Shown here: positions 11,901 to 26,900 of the stretch, in pieces
How positions within the stretch are numbered: position 1 is the first letter of the stretch
Layout: each line of letters opens with the position of its first letter
Assembly: GCF_001625305.1 (NCBI RefSeq)
Contig: NW_017803843.1
Span: forward strand, 1,920,291-1,984,290
Length of the DNA: 64,000 nt
Reading direction: 5' to 3'
Source: Branchiostoma belcheri
Lineage: Eukaryota; Chordata; Leptocardii; Amphioxiformes; Branchiostomatidae
The notes under the pieces: generated by a model
What the model saw: only the letters and a program-made list of their open reading frames with translations
What the model was told of the DNA's origin: nothing
Database searches by the model: none
Translations under genes and position numbers: made by a program

Positions 11901-14900
11901 CTGAAAATTGTTTATGCTGGCACAATGCATATGCAAAACCAGTTTGTAGGAGTGCGGATGAATATGGGCAAATGAAAAGGCCTATTGTTCGTGAAGGATG
12001 TCGCTGCTTCAATGTGACACAGCACTTTCCTAGAAGGCTCACAGAACTGGCAACAATGACTGTGGAGGACTTTGATAAACTACACAGCAAATGTGGCCAC
12101 CTCCGAAACCTTTGGCCCTGAATCATCCTGCAGGACAATGGGACTGTCGACCACAGATCCCTAATGTGTCCACATTATCCCGTATTACCATACAACTTGC
12201 AGGGGTGGGCACAAAGGTGCCTGCATTAATTGAAAATCACACAATACCAAATAGCTGCGGATTTAAAGGGCCTCCGCATCACATTGAAAATTGCTCCATG
12301 ATAGACATCGCCATTGTAGCAGCACATGGTGGCATTACACCGTCAACGGGGGCTTGAAAGGGGGCTGCAGTGATTCGCCTTTCCAGCCTGATGTTACCCA
12401 GCCGCAACCACAACTTCCACATCTCTGACTTCAGCACACTGGCAGAGATCACCAGCTTTATCAGGCAATTCATACGAAAAGGGGAAATCTGATTACCACA
12501 GTATCCTTTAATCTCCTGTGAGATTATCTCAAAGTATGTGAAACAGAAAACTGTTCATCTATGCATTGTCCCAACAAGGACTTGGTCCCCACCACAACCT
12601 TTCTAAAACTGTGGATTAAACTTCTTGTATACACAATCTCTTTTTTCTTTTTGAGCTATGTCATTTTCATGCATGTCTCAATGGTAGAAAGTAATGTATA
12701 AGACATAAGATTGTGGACCATGGTGTGTTGTTGCATGGTGACATGCATAATGAATTATTCAACAGGTTGTAGGAGCGTGGGTATGTCGGGCATAATTAAA
12801 GCAGCAGTGCGAGTCATTAGTGCGTGAATGGCTCATTTATGCACAACAATGTGCAGGGAAGCCCTCCTGGTGCAGAGGTGCACAATTCCATCACTGACGG
12901 TGACTAGAGGAGATGGGCGCTGAGATTAGTCAGGCTACAATGACTTGTACCACAGTCGATATGACAGGGAACAAACCTCAAGGCCTGATTATCATTCTAC
13001 TTAATTTTTTTAGTAGGAATGCTTAGATGTTACAGTTACATACATTACAACAGGTAACAAGTATATGCCATATGTGAACATATTAGAACATACTCTACAC
13101 AGCAGGGAAGGCAAAGTGGTATCAAATTTACCTTCCATGCACGAGTTTTCATAGCTATAGTAACTATTTGTATTTTACCCTCTCTACAAATCTATAAAAC
13201 ACTTTCCTCGACTGTATCCCTTTCCTCACCCCTTGTGTACTACTGCATTATACTGATAGCTGCAGGGCACAGTCTGGCAACTAGTCTCCTCTGCAGTACA
13301 ACAGGCTTGAACAGGAGCACAGCTTTTGGGCCAGCATGTATTACTGGGTGAGCTTGTGATGGTCAAGTACAAAAGGCCTCACATTTGACTGTTTCCACAA
13401 CATTCTGAGCAAACATAAAAAAGTCCCCCCCTTTATGGAAGATGAAGTAAGCGACCTGATATGGCATACTGCCATGTCCTCTGGCAAACTTGTATGATTA
13501 AGGGGTGTTAGTGGTGGTTTGCAGATCACGCGGTGCAATGGAGGGTGAAGGCTTTTGTTGTCATGCCTCCAGGTCAATCCATATTCTTTTCTTCCAAAAA
13601 GGCACGATGACATCATCATTGCTACGCTATTGTCTCCAAACCTCGGAAAGACCAACTGATTCAGAATAATTCTGTACTTTGCCTGAAGCACTTGGCTTTC
13701 ATGAAATAACAATCAGCTGACCACAGACAGTCCAGATATCAAACATACATTTGTACAGGCAGTATGGATCACAAAGTTAACTCTGTCCATCCAACATCAC
13801 CGCTTTGAAACAGAACGTTGATTGGGATTCTTTAGAGGACTTGTAAAGTAAGCCCCAGCACTGATCAGATAATTACCCTGGGAGGGGGGTAATTATCTTA
13901 TCTGATGAAAAGATTAATGACATGTATGTGCTTTTGATCACTCAGCTCAAAATTGCCGCCAATATTGCAGAAGAACGGGTAGAGCAGGTTACCATGAACA
14001 ATACCTCCGTTCAATTATGCCTGCCAGCAATGCATAGCCCCATAATACATGTATGTCACTGGAAAGTCTGATTAGTCATCATCTAATATAACAATGATGT
14101 AGCACAGTAAATAGTCTTTTTTTTATACACAATGTCATGCCCTTCCTAACATCAAGGTGTGACAGGTCACCCCTGTCCATCCCTTGTTTAACTGATTATC
14201 AACAAACCAGTTTTGGCCAGTTTGGGGAGAGTCAGGTCATTAAATTGCATCATATAATAGTTCTCTAGTTATAATTACTGTGAAAAAACTCTTGAAACAG
14301 TGTCTTGAAGCACTTAGGCTCATACAGACCATAATTCCTGTTATTCTTAGTACAACTGTTGTCAAAACAAATTAATAACAAACGAATTTGTAAAATGTAA
14401 CCCCAAGGGCAATGACACATCCATGATCTTTCATGCAGTATCACTGGCCATGTTTTGAGATTCTCCATGTTTATTGTGTGTACTTTGCTTTGGTTTTGTG
14501 GACCTCAGGGTTGGGATAACTAGATCTTACCTGTGGCCAAAATTAAAATACATATTCTTTGAAAAGATTACAAACCAATTTCTTGAAATAGTGTGAAGAA
14601 AAAATAAGAACTTATCATGTTTTCATCTCCAAGTGGAAGAAGTTTCAAAAAGTTGTGCTCCTCCATCCCTGCAGTGGGACTAAACGTAAAGTCACGATTC
14701 CTTTGAGAAAATCTCCCAGGCTGAATGCCTTAAAAATTGTTGACAAAACACCTTCTCCAATCTCCCGCTGTCCAAGATAACAAAGGCAAAACACAGTAGA
14801 GCAAATCATCTTCTAATGCTGCGTACTGCACGCAATATCCTGTACACCTGCACATGGAGAGGCATGCTGCATGCTGATGAGGCACTGTCCTTCCAGAAAG

Positions 14901-17900
14901 GGGCAGGCTAGCCAAAATAACACATTCCTAACCTTTCCTTTGCCAAGATGTATAAGTAACTCTATGTTTTAACCCCGCCAATGGGTGAAACAGACAGACA
15001 GGCATTGAGACTGGAGTCAACTTAGTAAGCCTCAGAGGGAAGCTGTAAGAAATGGGTGGGGGAAGGCAGCAATTAGGCAATCAAGGGTTAACATTTAAGT
15101 CAAAAATTTACAGTCCCCAATCCTTTTTCATGGACAATTGGTGCTTGAGTGTGTTAGCCCTTGACAGGATAACTACTACACATGTACTAGTATTTCTTAC
15201 TACTCATCCCAAAGTGTCCAGCGACTGAAGACATGTACAGGAAGTAACTGTCACTCACTAGCTGCCTGGGGAAAAAGAACTGATCCATGAGAATGGACAG
15301 TGACAGTTTCCTGGACACACCTTTTAATCACAGCCCTGCCAACTGAAGGTGTACAGAGGAGGTTTGATGGCTTCCTTGGATGTTCCAACTACAGTATTGA
15401 ACACCATATGTACCTTTAGTAGAACTGGACATGCTTTATTGACAGAAACACACCTGTATACAGGAGGATGCACATTACCAGTAGTCTGCAGAATACATGT
15501 TTTGTACATATGATGATTGTCAGCTAAAACTTTGGTTTGACAGGAAAATCAAATGTTGAGAGCTGAGATTTCAGCTGTGGCTTCTAATCTGTGTGGTTTC
15601 TAATTTTTGGTACATCACTTTCTTATAGATATAGCTGTCAAGAGGTAGTGTATAGTCAGGACTGCCCAAATGGCTATAGGCTACTCCAAAAGGCTAACCC
15701 TAGTTATGAAGACACTAAAATATGTACCTCATGTCAAGAACATTACTAGTATATAATGTTCTCATTCATGTTGACCAATGCCTGGCTGGAGCACCTGAAA
15801 GTGGACTGACAAGGTCTAACAAACTGTCAACATGGAAGTGCTCTTCCCTTGCTTACTAAATAACATATCTTTATACATGACTGATGGTCAACCTACCTCA
15901 GGCTACCTGGCATGGTCTTTGTTTTGTCAGTATAGCCTTTACTTCCACATATATGTATTGGCTATTGGCAGAGCTGCTGTATTACTGCACAGCATTTAGT
16001 GAAGTCTTTAAGAGCAACCACCCTTGGTAGCATGGCCAAGTCAAGTCAGTTAAATGTCCAGTCAACCACACAGCCTGGTAACCAAGGTTATGACCATCCT
16101 ACCCACGTGTTAGCTGTCAGCGCAAACTGTCAAATGTGCCTGGCAGTCTTGGGGCTCTTACCAATGCCCCCTCCCATTTATACACCACTGGGTTATGATC
16201 TAGGGTTTGGTCATGAGTTAACCCTTGGATGAGGAACTTAAGGCAGCTTAATTACATGAAGGCTGACATCTTGACGAGTTTTCAGAACAAAGTGTTTGAT
16301 TCCTATCAAGGACATGCCTTCCTCTGAACGTAGATGTCCTTAATAACGTCAGCTTTAACATTTAAGTCTTGATGACCCTTAGCACGCAGAAACTTTGCCT
16401 GGGGGCTTTCATGATGTCATGGTTGACCTTTGATCTGCCTCTCCCGAGTCATGTGCTGATTGTCAGTGATAATGACAGGTAGGATGAACACCTGAGGCAT
16501 CTGCCCTTTTGTTTCTCTACTGACTTTCTCAATTCCGACTGTTTCAGATATTGGTTATATTGTTTGTGTTGAGATGTTATCATCAGACTTTACCTACCCA
16601 GAATTTTTAAGATGACACAGCTTCAAGAAGAGTGTACACCATCTGGTGTTTCATTGCAGCAAGTCAACAGAAAAATATGTATAAAGTTTTCTGGTATCAG
16701 TTAGATAATATGACATTTGGGCTGTGGGCCAAAATTCTTTTGTACAGTCTGACAAGATAATTGAGCACTCCTCTACCAAGATTAGTAGTCATGGCACAAA
16801 CCACACCTCTGCATACACATTAATCTTACAGACTCACAGAAGTCTCAAGTGACATCTTGGACATTTGTGACTTGAAAGAGAATTTTATCATTTGGTGTAA
16901 ACAACAAGTCATATTATCCATCATGTAGTAGTATGATCTGAAAGTACATTATCTGTGATATTAGATTACTCAAATTTTTACCCATGCCAGCCATCACACC
17001 AACATAAGGACATACATAGCCAAGGTCAAGACCATTCCTCTTGATTACAGCTACTTTTGACCGTGAGTGACCCTCGATGATATCAGCAAGAGATGCTAAA
17101 GACATTCTTGTCTATATTTGTTTACAGACAACCTTGTACATTGTTGTACAGCTGGACATGATTTTGCATTCCGATAAGGATTGTATTGCCGTGTTTTTGT
17201 TTCAGAAAGAGTTAGTCGGCATACATTGCCTCAAGTATTGTTGCGGCATTCCCTGCATTCCCCTCACCTGTTTATACCACACAGGATTGTTCTCCTATCA
17301 CCTACATTATCTTACATTCTGCTGCATCCAAGTCTTCCTTCAGTGATGCTTGTTTATCTTATCAACATTCTAGGTATGAGTCATGTTGTGTTGCCATAGT
17401 TTTCAAGTTTGAAATGTGTTGCATTCATGCATCTGATTATGTTTTTAGAAAAATAGCTAAAATCTGGTGAGCAGTGTGAGAAGAAACTGGTTTTCTGGTA
17501 ACTACACAAATGCTACCGGGGTAGGACATGTATGTTGGAGTTGATTCCTCATCACACCAGCCAGCACACAAGTTGATCTGAGTTGATGGTGTGGTATTCA
17601 CTAGGATTATCCTCCATGATAAGAGCAAGAGTCTACCCCCTACGCTGGATAATATGCAGACATTGGACGTCACACCCTTGTGAAGCCACGCCTTACAACG
17701 ACCTAAATTATTTTAGTTTATGATAGTTTATGATATATATAATATACAAGTAGAAGGTAAACTGGTCTTGCACATAAAATCAACATACAAGAACATGTTG
17801 TATCCTCTCTGTCTGGGCAAGACCTACTAACTCAAACCCAGCAGTCCCATTGATGGAAAATACAGATGACAATTCTACCCAGCACTGCAGTAATTGTACT

Positions 17901-20900
17901 AATTAATTCCCTCGGTGGCTGTGACAAGTTCAGCAACCTTCTCATGATGAATACTTTCAATTAGCTACTATGTTTACTGTTACTATATTTACCTTGAACG
18001 CAACAAAGAGCCTTCACAAGAAGGAGATAGCATCTTTAAGGGCAGTACCAAACTGACAGATTGAGATGGGACTGGTATTTTGTACCTTAGTCCCTTCTGC
18101 TTCACTTTGTACAGTTGGTAGAGTACATGTGAAGTGAAACCTTTCCAGTTTATTTCTAGTTATAGTCTTCACAATAAACAACTTTAGTTTAGCTGACACA
18201 GGTATCTGCTGACATGCTTACAAGTAATCAAATCCATTTGACATTCAACTAAAGACCTTAATGTTTATTCAGTGAACATGATACTTGTTCACACTAAGTC
18301 AAGGTATTCTGTCCCTAAGCCTCGTGTCTTGAACATCTGACCAGACAATAAGGCTAACAATCCTCTCAAAGTTATTTTAGCAGTAAGAAGTGACTCATTT
18401 GGGATGAGCTGAAAGGAATGGCAATTTTTCTTCTTACATTTGACCTTAAACAACAATGCCTTCATCTCTCATGGGAAGGGCTGATCAAAAACATACCAAG
18501 TATAACTCTTTTGTAAAATTTAGCCCATTCCCTTACTCAGTAATATCCATTTATTCATGGCTCTAGAGACTTTTGAAACTAACATGACGTACTGGACAAT
18601 GCACTGAAGGAGAGGGAATGGAAGAGTACTACTGAGGGAAACATATGTACATGTGTACTAGTACCGGTATGTCCCATGCCTGTGAACCTGTGAATAGCAC
18701 CTGTCTTTTTGTTGGTGCTTCACCGTATGCAAATATCTACCGAGCATGACTCTGAAGGGTTGGGTCACCACAGGCTTTTTACCTGTCACACCTGTGATCT
18801 TCCTGTGCTTTTACATCAAGCATGTGTGCATCACATATTTCTTGTCAGAGAGAAAGTTGGGAATTTCACAACGTAATGTTACAAATAGAAGGAAATGGCA
18901 TCTATCTAACTTGCTTTGCTATTGCTTGATTGAGAGTATAAACTGCCATTCGTGTCCATGATGTCTTGGCCCAGGCATCAAGCTGCAAACTCTTTTTAGG
19001 AACAGACTTGAGCTGAATGTGAATCAGAGGTACGGAAAATTGTTTTTTTCTTTGTTGTGCCTCTTCATACAACAGTGGCATACTTGTCTTCACCACAAGC
19101 CACACTGTGAGGTCACCTTGGACAAGTGGATATGTTGGTATGTAGTCAACAATGGGTGTAGTTTCCCATGTAGACACATCTTTCAGATGTTTCTAAGGGT
19201 GACCACTGCAAACATCAGAGGAAGTCTCTCTCATTAGAGCAAGAAAACAACGCTGGACACATACATGCCAACACATGAAAAATCACATTAGCAGGCATTC
19301 CTTCCGCTTGAAATGGAAATGTTCTATGTGGGACTGGCTCTTTTCTCCTCCATAATTCCACAGCAATTCTGTCATACATACCACCAAAGTCAGATGTAAA
19401 AAGACTGTTGGGTCATAATAATGTTTAGCATTTTTTTCCAAGGAAGTGAAGGTCAGATTTTGACAAGAAATTGACAAGGAACACCTGTAACTTGCTAACC
19501 TGTATAAACTTCTGAAGATGCCAGCAGTATCATTAAAGCTATGAAGAACAAGGAAAACTGACAGACTGCACATTATATATACTGCTGCTGACTCTATAGG
19601 TCAACATTAGTGATACAAGATTGTTTGATCACCCCATCACTCACCTTGTAAAACAATGCCACTGCTCTGTATGGTGTATACAAAACTGGAGAAGGGCGCA
19701 ATCGGGGACTTAGCAACCATCACCTACAGAGGAAAAGTGGGAACAAAAAATAACATTACACCGGATGACACCTTGACCTAACATCAGTCAATATGAAAGT
19801 TGAATGATAACATTTGTAGGAATATTTACAGATGTGAATGTGCTCAGTGAAGTGGGGAATAAATTGTAGATATCTTTATATTTGAAGTGAAAGTCATGAA
19901 CAGATCATATCATACATGTACATGCATACCACACTGATGTTTTAATTTTATCGTTGCTTCAAGACCTAAAATTCAATCATTTTGACAGTCAACCTTGATC
20001 CTGCATCTAAAATTAGCCATTGATTCAAGGCTATCTAGGAAAGGGACCCCACCAATGGTAAAGAAAGTTACTCAGTCATTTGACAGGGTCATTAATTGTG
20101 TGTGAAGCACAGTACCTGTACTTGATATACCTCCCAAGTATGCCATCTGATAAGGAGGGAGGCAGGAAGTGAGTGATGCAGGGTTATGGCAGGGGACATG
20201 CATGTAATAGTAGAGCATGCTCAAGAACAGGAAAACATCATTATGTCTTTGACTGCTTCCTGATTTATGACCACTCATCGTAGAGACAAAGGTTGTAAAA
20301 GGTGTCCTTCAGGCTCAGGGGCAGTGACCGAGGGTGTGCATACACCTTTCAGTATAACCTTAGGGGAAATGGACCACACAAATGAGTTGACAGAGTTTTA
20401 TCCTTGATCTGGTATGAGGTTACTTATTGGAACTGTAAAATTTACACAGCCAACTGACACTGCTTACACCAGCAGTTTTCTTGAATCCTCCAACATCAGT
20501 GCAGTGCAACATGACCTCAACTAACAGTGAGGCAGTGGCACAATTGTACCTTGAACATTGAACCAAGTATTGCAAAAAAAGGCATGCTATAAAGTCACAA
20601 TAAAGGCTATATAAGTTTCTACATTTCATTATTCTCAAAAATATTAGGTTTCTGATATTATAAAGTAAGCTATGTAAGTAATGTATGAAGGCATGTAGCT
20701 GTACTTGGCCATATGTTAGCTAGAGACCTAAGTCCAAATACGGACACAAAACAGGCTCCACATAACCAAATATGGGTATATGCCCTTAGGTAAACTGAGG
20801 GCAACAATGATTTGGTTTCACATTTCTGGCTTGATACCAAATGCAGTGGACAATGGAAGCAAAGGTGAGCATTGGAAATGTAGGTGTGGCAATATTGCAG

Positions 20901-23900
20901 CATGATCTTGTACTAACTGTTAAGTGTCATGGCATACAATGGCATACATGTACTATAAAAAGAATGTTCACCCTTGTGTATACTTCCTCTTACTGCTTGT
21001 TTCAGTACATAAATCATGACAATAACTGAATGTCACAACACAAGTTATGATCAGTTACTAAACCCTGTCCAGCTTCAATGTCATCACAATTTCTGTAAAA
21101 AGGGATAACTGCCTACAAATTTGATGAAGTGGTGTGGCATGCAAGGAAACACCTGTGCTATGAGCCTTTCAAAGCTCCCCCACTGCCAATAATGGTAACT
21201 ACTGATCCTTCAAACTTGACCTCTCTGCAGGCATGCTACCAGAAGTGTCATACATGGTCTATTGGAGGAATGTGTGGCGAGACATTTTGTAGAAATATAG
21301 CTGGAGACAGAGGAGGAGGTACAAGGTAGAGTTGAGGAGAGGGACTGTTAAGAAAGTTGATACAAGAGACAGTAAATGAGTCAGGAATAGAGACCAGCAG
21401 ATAAAGCCAACATATGAAATGAACATTGGGGAAAATCATAAGACGGCCATAGCAACAAATCTAGCCACTCTTTCTTGCCAGCAATTTTCACAGTCAAACT
21501 TTCAGGGCCAGTTATGATGACAGCATCCTTCTCTCATATGTGGAGACCCTGAGGGACTTGGACTCATGGTCACCATCAGATAGCACTTACAACTGTACTG
21601 ACAGGTTACACTTGGGCAGACGGTGGCCACAGAAACTTGAGACCCAGCTAAACAGTTCTTTTCCTTACAAGACTGATGAGACAACAACATTATTCAGATT
21701 GAAGGAAACAGCTTCATCAGTGCCAGGAGCTGTGGGGTGGGGCAGGCTGCAGGGTCATTACCGTGTCTAGACGGATCAGGGCAGGCACCACTCATGGACA
21801 GCCTTCAGGCAGGTCAACGAACTGCCATTCTAGAATACAAAGGGAGGGAGCTCAAGTATTGTTTTCCAAACATCACCTGCCTGTAGGCTATTGTAATTTT
21901 GATGCAGCCAACAGACACAAGTGTGTGATTTGCTTATGGAAGCAATATGTATATTGGCATGTTGGCAAATATTTGTTGGAATGCATATAGCACGTGACAT
22001 TTGCTATTATATTATATACAAACTTTAAATAAACGTGTGATCATTTATGATGATGATGATGATAAATTTGAGCATTATGAAATTATACATAATGACTTAC
22101 AGTTATCTGTTAATTCTGTGTTGATCCTACTCCTCCAATATTCATTACCACCTGTTTCTACCATTATGTTGTTATAATTAAGACACAACATAACAGAGAA
22201 TATTCCTAATCAATTGAGGGTTGCCAAGGGGGAACATACTATGTTGATATGTAATAGCTTGTGAGTCCTGGATCAATTCTGCTTGATCAGAGTAAAACAT
22301 TTCTTTTTTTTACAGTGTCAATGCATTAACAGGTTTTTTCTTCAAGCAAATGTTTACCAAGCAAGATACATCAATTTCTTCTCATCAGTTTCCCAAACAA
22401 ACTCAAACATGCTGGTCTGGAATCCTGCACTTCAAACTTGTTTTGCAAAGTTTCCTCATTATTCCCCATTATATGGAGTGCTGTCGTAGAAGGAAGCAGC
22501 AAGACAGGAGGCAAACAACAACTGATCACAGAACTGTCTCTTCACTAATTATGCCCACTCCTGAAGTTCTACTTCACTAAACAGAATAAACACGGGATGA
22601 CAAAATCTCTTGATTAACAACTTGCTCATGTAAGGTTTCTGGCTGGCTGTCAGCCCCAGCTGTATGGCCTGGGCCCATGCCAACAGCCCGGCTATAACAT
22701 CCATCACTAGCCCTGACACATCACATTCTACTACCTTCATCCTAGATTATGGTGTTGTTCTAGTCCACTGCCTTGTAAAAACATACTCATAGTCAGAAGA
22801 TTAAAACCATATCCAATTAATCCCAAGTTATTCTACAGTTTCAAGTTTTTTTTTCCTTCATCATCCATCTACTGCATAGAAATCAAGATTAGTCTCAGTC
22901 CCAAACCTAACAGGATGCATATCACCATTCATGGCCTTCAACCTTGCATCTTTCATCCCTGTCCTGATCTACTTCCCTGCCCAGCACTTGCTTGGTCCAG
23001 TGCCATTTGTAAACAGGGTCTCCACTAGCAATCTGTGTTATCTTGCCACCAATCCCCCAGCTCCCCTGCCTGTCAGCCACCCCAGGCCCAATTTGGGGTC
23101 CATGTTTTGAAGTTCAAGTGCAATGACCTAAGAGTAACACAGCTGCTGCCCTGTAGCTGACACACTTGTCCCCTAATGACGGAAAGAGCATCTCATGTTC
23201 CAGCCATCAGCAGTGTGTCCAACCTTGCCTTTATTTTATCAAAGCTCCTTTCTTTCTACTATCAAATACAGCCATTTATAAACAAAAGCTCATGAGCAAA
23301 AGGGTTGGTTTCATAAGTTTTGTGTCTTAATAAAAGTACATTCTGGAGTTTCCTCAGTTTGTATGCCTGTTTCTTCTGAGACAAGTCATGGCAAAGGACT
23401 TTTTGAAATGGCAAAGGACTTTTCAAAATGAAGACCAGAAGAGGATTTTGAATATCTAATATCACATAATGCAAAACTACTGCTTAAAAGCAGATGTTAA
23501 TATTCCCAGTCACCAATAATGTAATGCTGGCTTACTAGTTACTAGAAAATGGCAATTGTTAAAATCATTGCAGACGGCATTCAGGTGCAAAATTATCATC
23601 TCTTGTAGACTACTGCTGACTAAGTATCTTGTGACTAACCTATCTTGTGAAAAGTAAAGTAAAACGTGCCTCTCAGGAATGCCTCCATCTATAGGTATGA
23701 CATGTTAGTGCAGTTATCCTATTAACAAGTTAAAATGAGTGACATTGACATAAGTGGGCATTTATTCAGCCCAGCTGCAGAAGTGTACAGGATACAGGCT
23801 TTCCCACGCCTGTCCATATCAGTTTGGTGTTTGCTTAATGAAAACTTAAACTCAGGAAATACAGGCAAACCATTCTCTCACAGCTGAAATGTTCACAAGC

Positions 23901-26900
23901 CCTGACCACAAAACAGTCATGTTATATTAGTATTTATTACACACCAGTCCTTTTCTTTCAGTTGTGTAGTAACCAGACATTTGGCAGTGCAATGGCAGAT
24001 TTAGAAATTTATCTAATGTGAAAGGTGTAAGAGTCCTGTAACCTGTACTGTAGTTGCTGTTAGATGCCCGCAGTGCTCCATTCGAATGGTAAAAGTAAGT
24101 TGCTAGGTCTCTTGTTACTTATTGTAATATATATGTTTGTTACATGTTTATATGTTATTTGACATACTCTATCAGTGGAGGACTGAACAATCAACTCAGG
24201 ATTGTCTTACATTGTATCTGAGGAAGCCGGTTATGAGTTGTGGCAATTGTAACCTAAGCTATGTTGAAAGTATGATACCATTTCCGGTTGCAGGTCCCCC
24301 ACATATGGAAAGTTTGTACAAGAGGGAGTGGCGGCGGTGTTTTGGCACACCTGTGTCACTATAGGAACATAGTCATTTCACTAACAGGAAGGCAAAACAA
24401 TGACAACACTACACAAATATTATAACAGTGATGCACTGTCATAGCAGCAACACTTCATTGGTAGTATGCACTTTCAGAAAGCCACAGCAGGGCATAAAGG
24501 CACTTTCTTAGTAGTGCTGTGACAAGACCACAATACCGTATTGTTTGTTCATGTACTTTTCTCCCGAACTTGAAAGGCAGGTGACAGGCAATCTTGTCTA
24601 CATCATCTTCAACACGACTGGAGATTTTTGCCTCTCCGATCTTCCAAAGCTGGTGGAAGGCTGGATGATGCTCAACCTATCATTTTAGTTTACCAATGCA
24701 GTGCATATTTGCATTTTACAGCACAAAAGGTTTTCTTCTAGCCTGTGAAACCCAAGCTCCGGGGGGTCCGCCACCCAAGATGGCGGACTACTAGGGAGCT
24801 GGCGAAAAGCGAGGTTCAGTCAGGCTAGTTTTCTTCCATCTTATAAAAGTAGAAATGCTGAGTAGCATTTCTTGTTATTATCCACACAAGTCTGGCAAGT
24901 GAGGTTACCCTACCTCACATTACCTGTACTCTGTGGTAGGGAGTGGCAGAATTCAGGCAGTACATCAGCAAATGTAACAAATAAAAGTCCAAGTTGCTCC
25001 ATGGCATGCCCCTACCTCCCTGTACTTGTCATCCAGGTACTGCACAATGAGGCGGGTATTCACACTGTGGCTCCAGGTGTTCCCCAGGGCAGCTGTCACA
25101 TAGCCACCATCTACAGCTGCAGACGCACCTGAAATAAAGGAGGAATAACAGCTTTATCAAGAAGAGAGGTGATAAGATATCCTATAGTAAAACATGCATT
25201 TGTTATACTGTCTGGGTAATCACATGAACTGTGAGAGAAAAAACTAACCAGCACCGTTTCCTGCATCAATGTCACCAGACAGCACATGAGGACCTTCCCA
25301 GGATGCCTTGAATCGTGTGGTGATTTGATTGGTCACAATAATCTGTGGAAGACAGTTAAAGTCAAGAATCTTTCAGTTTACATTTTTCTTTTCAACGACT
25401 CTATGTGTAGCCATTTCCACTTTTTCTGTCCAGCTAAGTGGCTGTTACAGTCAAAAAGTATAAACTGGCATTATACAATGTCTAGCCAGACACCACAACT
25501 CACTTACTCTTTAAGTTTCTAAGTTAATGGTAAAGCCAAGGAGGTTTAAAAAGAATCCTCCTTGGTAAAGCCTTTCAGTGTAATGCTTGACATAACTGCT
25601 TCTTCCATTTATTTATACTTGGGCAGGGGGACAAATTGAATGTCATGGTAACTTTTAGCTGTGTCCCTTTTTTTGACTAGTCAGGAATCTGGTACAAATG
25701 CCAGTACTAACTTGTGGGGTCAAACACTTGAGGTTTGCTATCCATACTAATTGTGGTACTTAACTGTTATCATTGAGCACTACTTTTGTGATGGCAAGGA
25801 AATATACATGAACATTCCTCTTCCTAGAAAAAATAGTGTGTCGCTGTGAAAAGCTACAAAGTGTAATTGTAACTGTTGGAGAGGCAACATTCCTTGGACT
25901 AAAAGGATTTAGTCAATCTCTTCTACCTTTCCTGGAACCAACTGCGAGTCTTAAAAATCTCAATAAGCCTAGATGTATCTGTAAGGCAATGTCAATTCAT
26001 TTACGTTTGGTTTTCAGACATAAAAGGAAACTGGTCAACAGTAATGAAGGTGTGTCACTGCTTCATATTGAATCGGATGTCATAAGTAGCTGCCAGGAAG
26101 TAGATGCATCTGTATCAGTACGTGTCATCTTCCCAAGCTCTCACATTAACTTCCTGCCCTTAGCTTCAAAAGTTTCTCAAAATAAGCGACGGTCATGTAA
26201 AAACACATTTATCATTTGAGGGCAATGACAAGTCTTGCAAAACTAGCAAGGACAAACTGTGTTGTTTAAGATAGTCATAGAAAAATATTTGTAAGAGGTC
26301 CAAGAAGTCTGATGTAGACTACGTGTGTAGGTGCACGTAACCATGGCTTTTCAATCTGCAAACTAAACTTTCTCTGAGTACTTTACACCATGGCAATAAT
26401 CACACTCAGGATCACACAGACATCAGTTTGGTTCATAACCATTATCCAATGTGTGCCTATATTCTGTCTTATACAAACAGTCCAAATGGCCCAGTCAGCA
26501 TCTTGAGCCATCCCAGCCAACAGGTTGAACTGATTTGTCTGCTGCTTCTACTAACCAGCCATGACCAATCATCTTAATTACCTCACATTACTGTCTGATC
26601 AGCAACATGTTTGACTAATCAGTCAAACTTCCTCAGTCCTTCTTAGAGTGTGAGAGCTCTGAAGTTTCTTTAGTGTAATAGTTGAAGTAGTACACACGTG
26701 AAGACTTACAAGTCCAATTCTTTCTCACTATCAATATACTCAGCCAAAGGTGAGACATGGAGTATTGAAATCAAAGATCTGGACAATACATACTAACATA
26801 GCCACAGTGTCTCACCAGATATGACAGAACCCCACACATTGTGTGTTAATTCCATCCAAGCGGAAGTGGTTTATCACACACTGCAAGGACAAGTAAGTAG

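Larger units (their letters stand above)
5987..19636 (-). other. RAD51B: Probable RAD51B intron 9
   Basis: About 13.7 kb between exon 9 and the candidate terminal exon. It holds a GC-rich repeat island near 7300-7560, a 19-bp inverted-repeat hairpin at 10219-10322, a 753-bp transposon at 11138-11890 and an AT-rich hairpin at 13864-13906. No further exon with homology was recognised. Confidence 0.5.

Noticed and set aside
11891-12480. Stretch with several partial open frames next to the 11.1-kb transposon
   Set aside because: No frame could be followed without stops and none matched a transposase or other family I know; treated as non-coding.
13341-13712. 123-codon minus-strand frame in probable RAD51B intron 9
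   Set aside because: No domain, no splice signals in phase and no homology recognised.
22048-22062. TGATGATGATGATGA run
   Set aside because: A short simple repeat, common in such genomes and not worth a separate call.
25836-26219. 127-codon open frame on the plus strand in RAD51B intron 6
   Set aside because: It opens just after a stop with no ATG at its start. There is no recognised motif and no splice or regulatory support, and a frame of this length is expected by chance in 64 kb.
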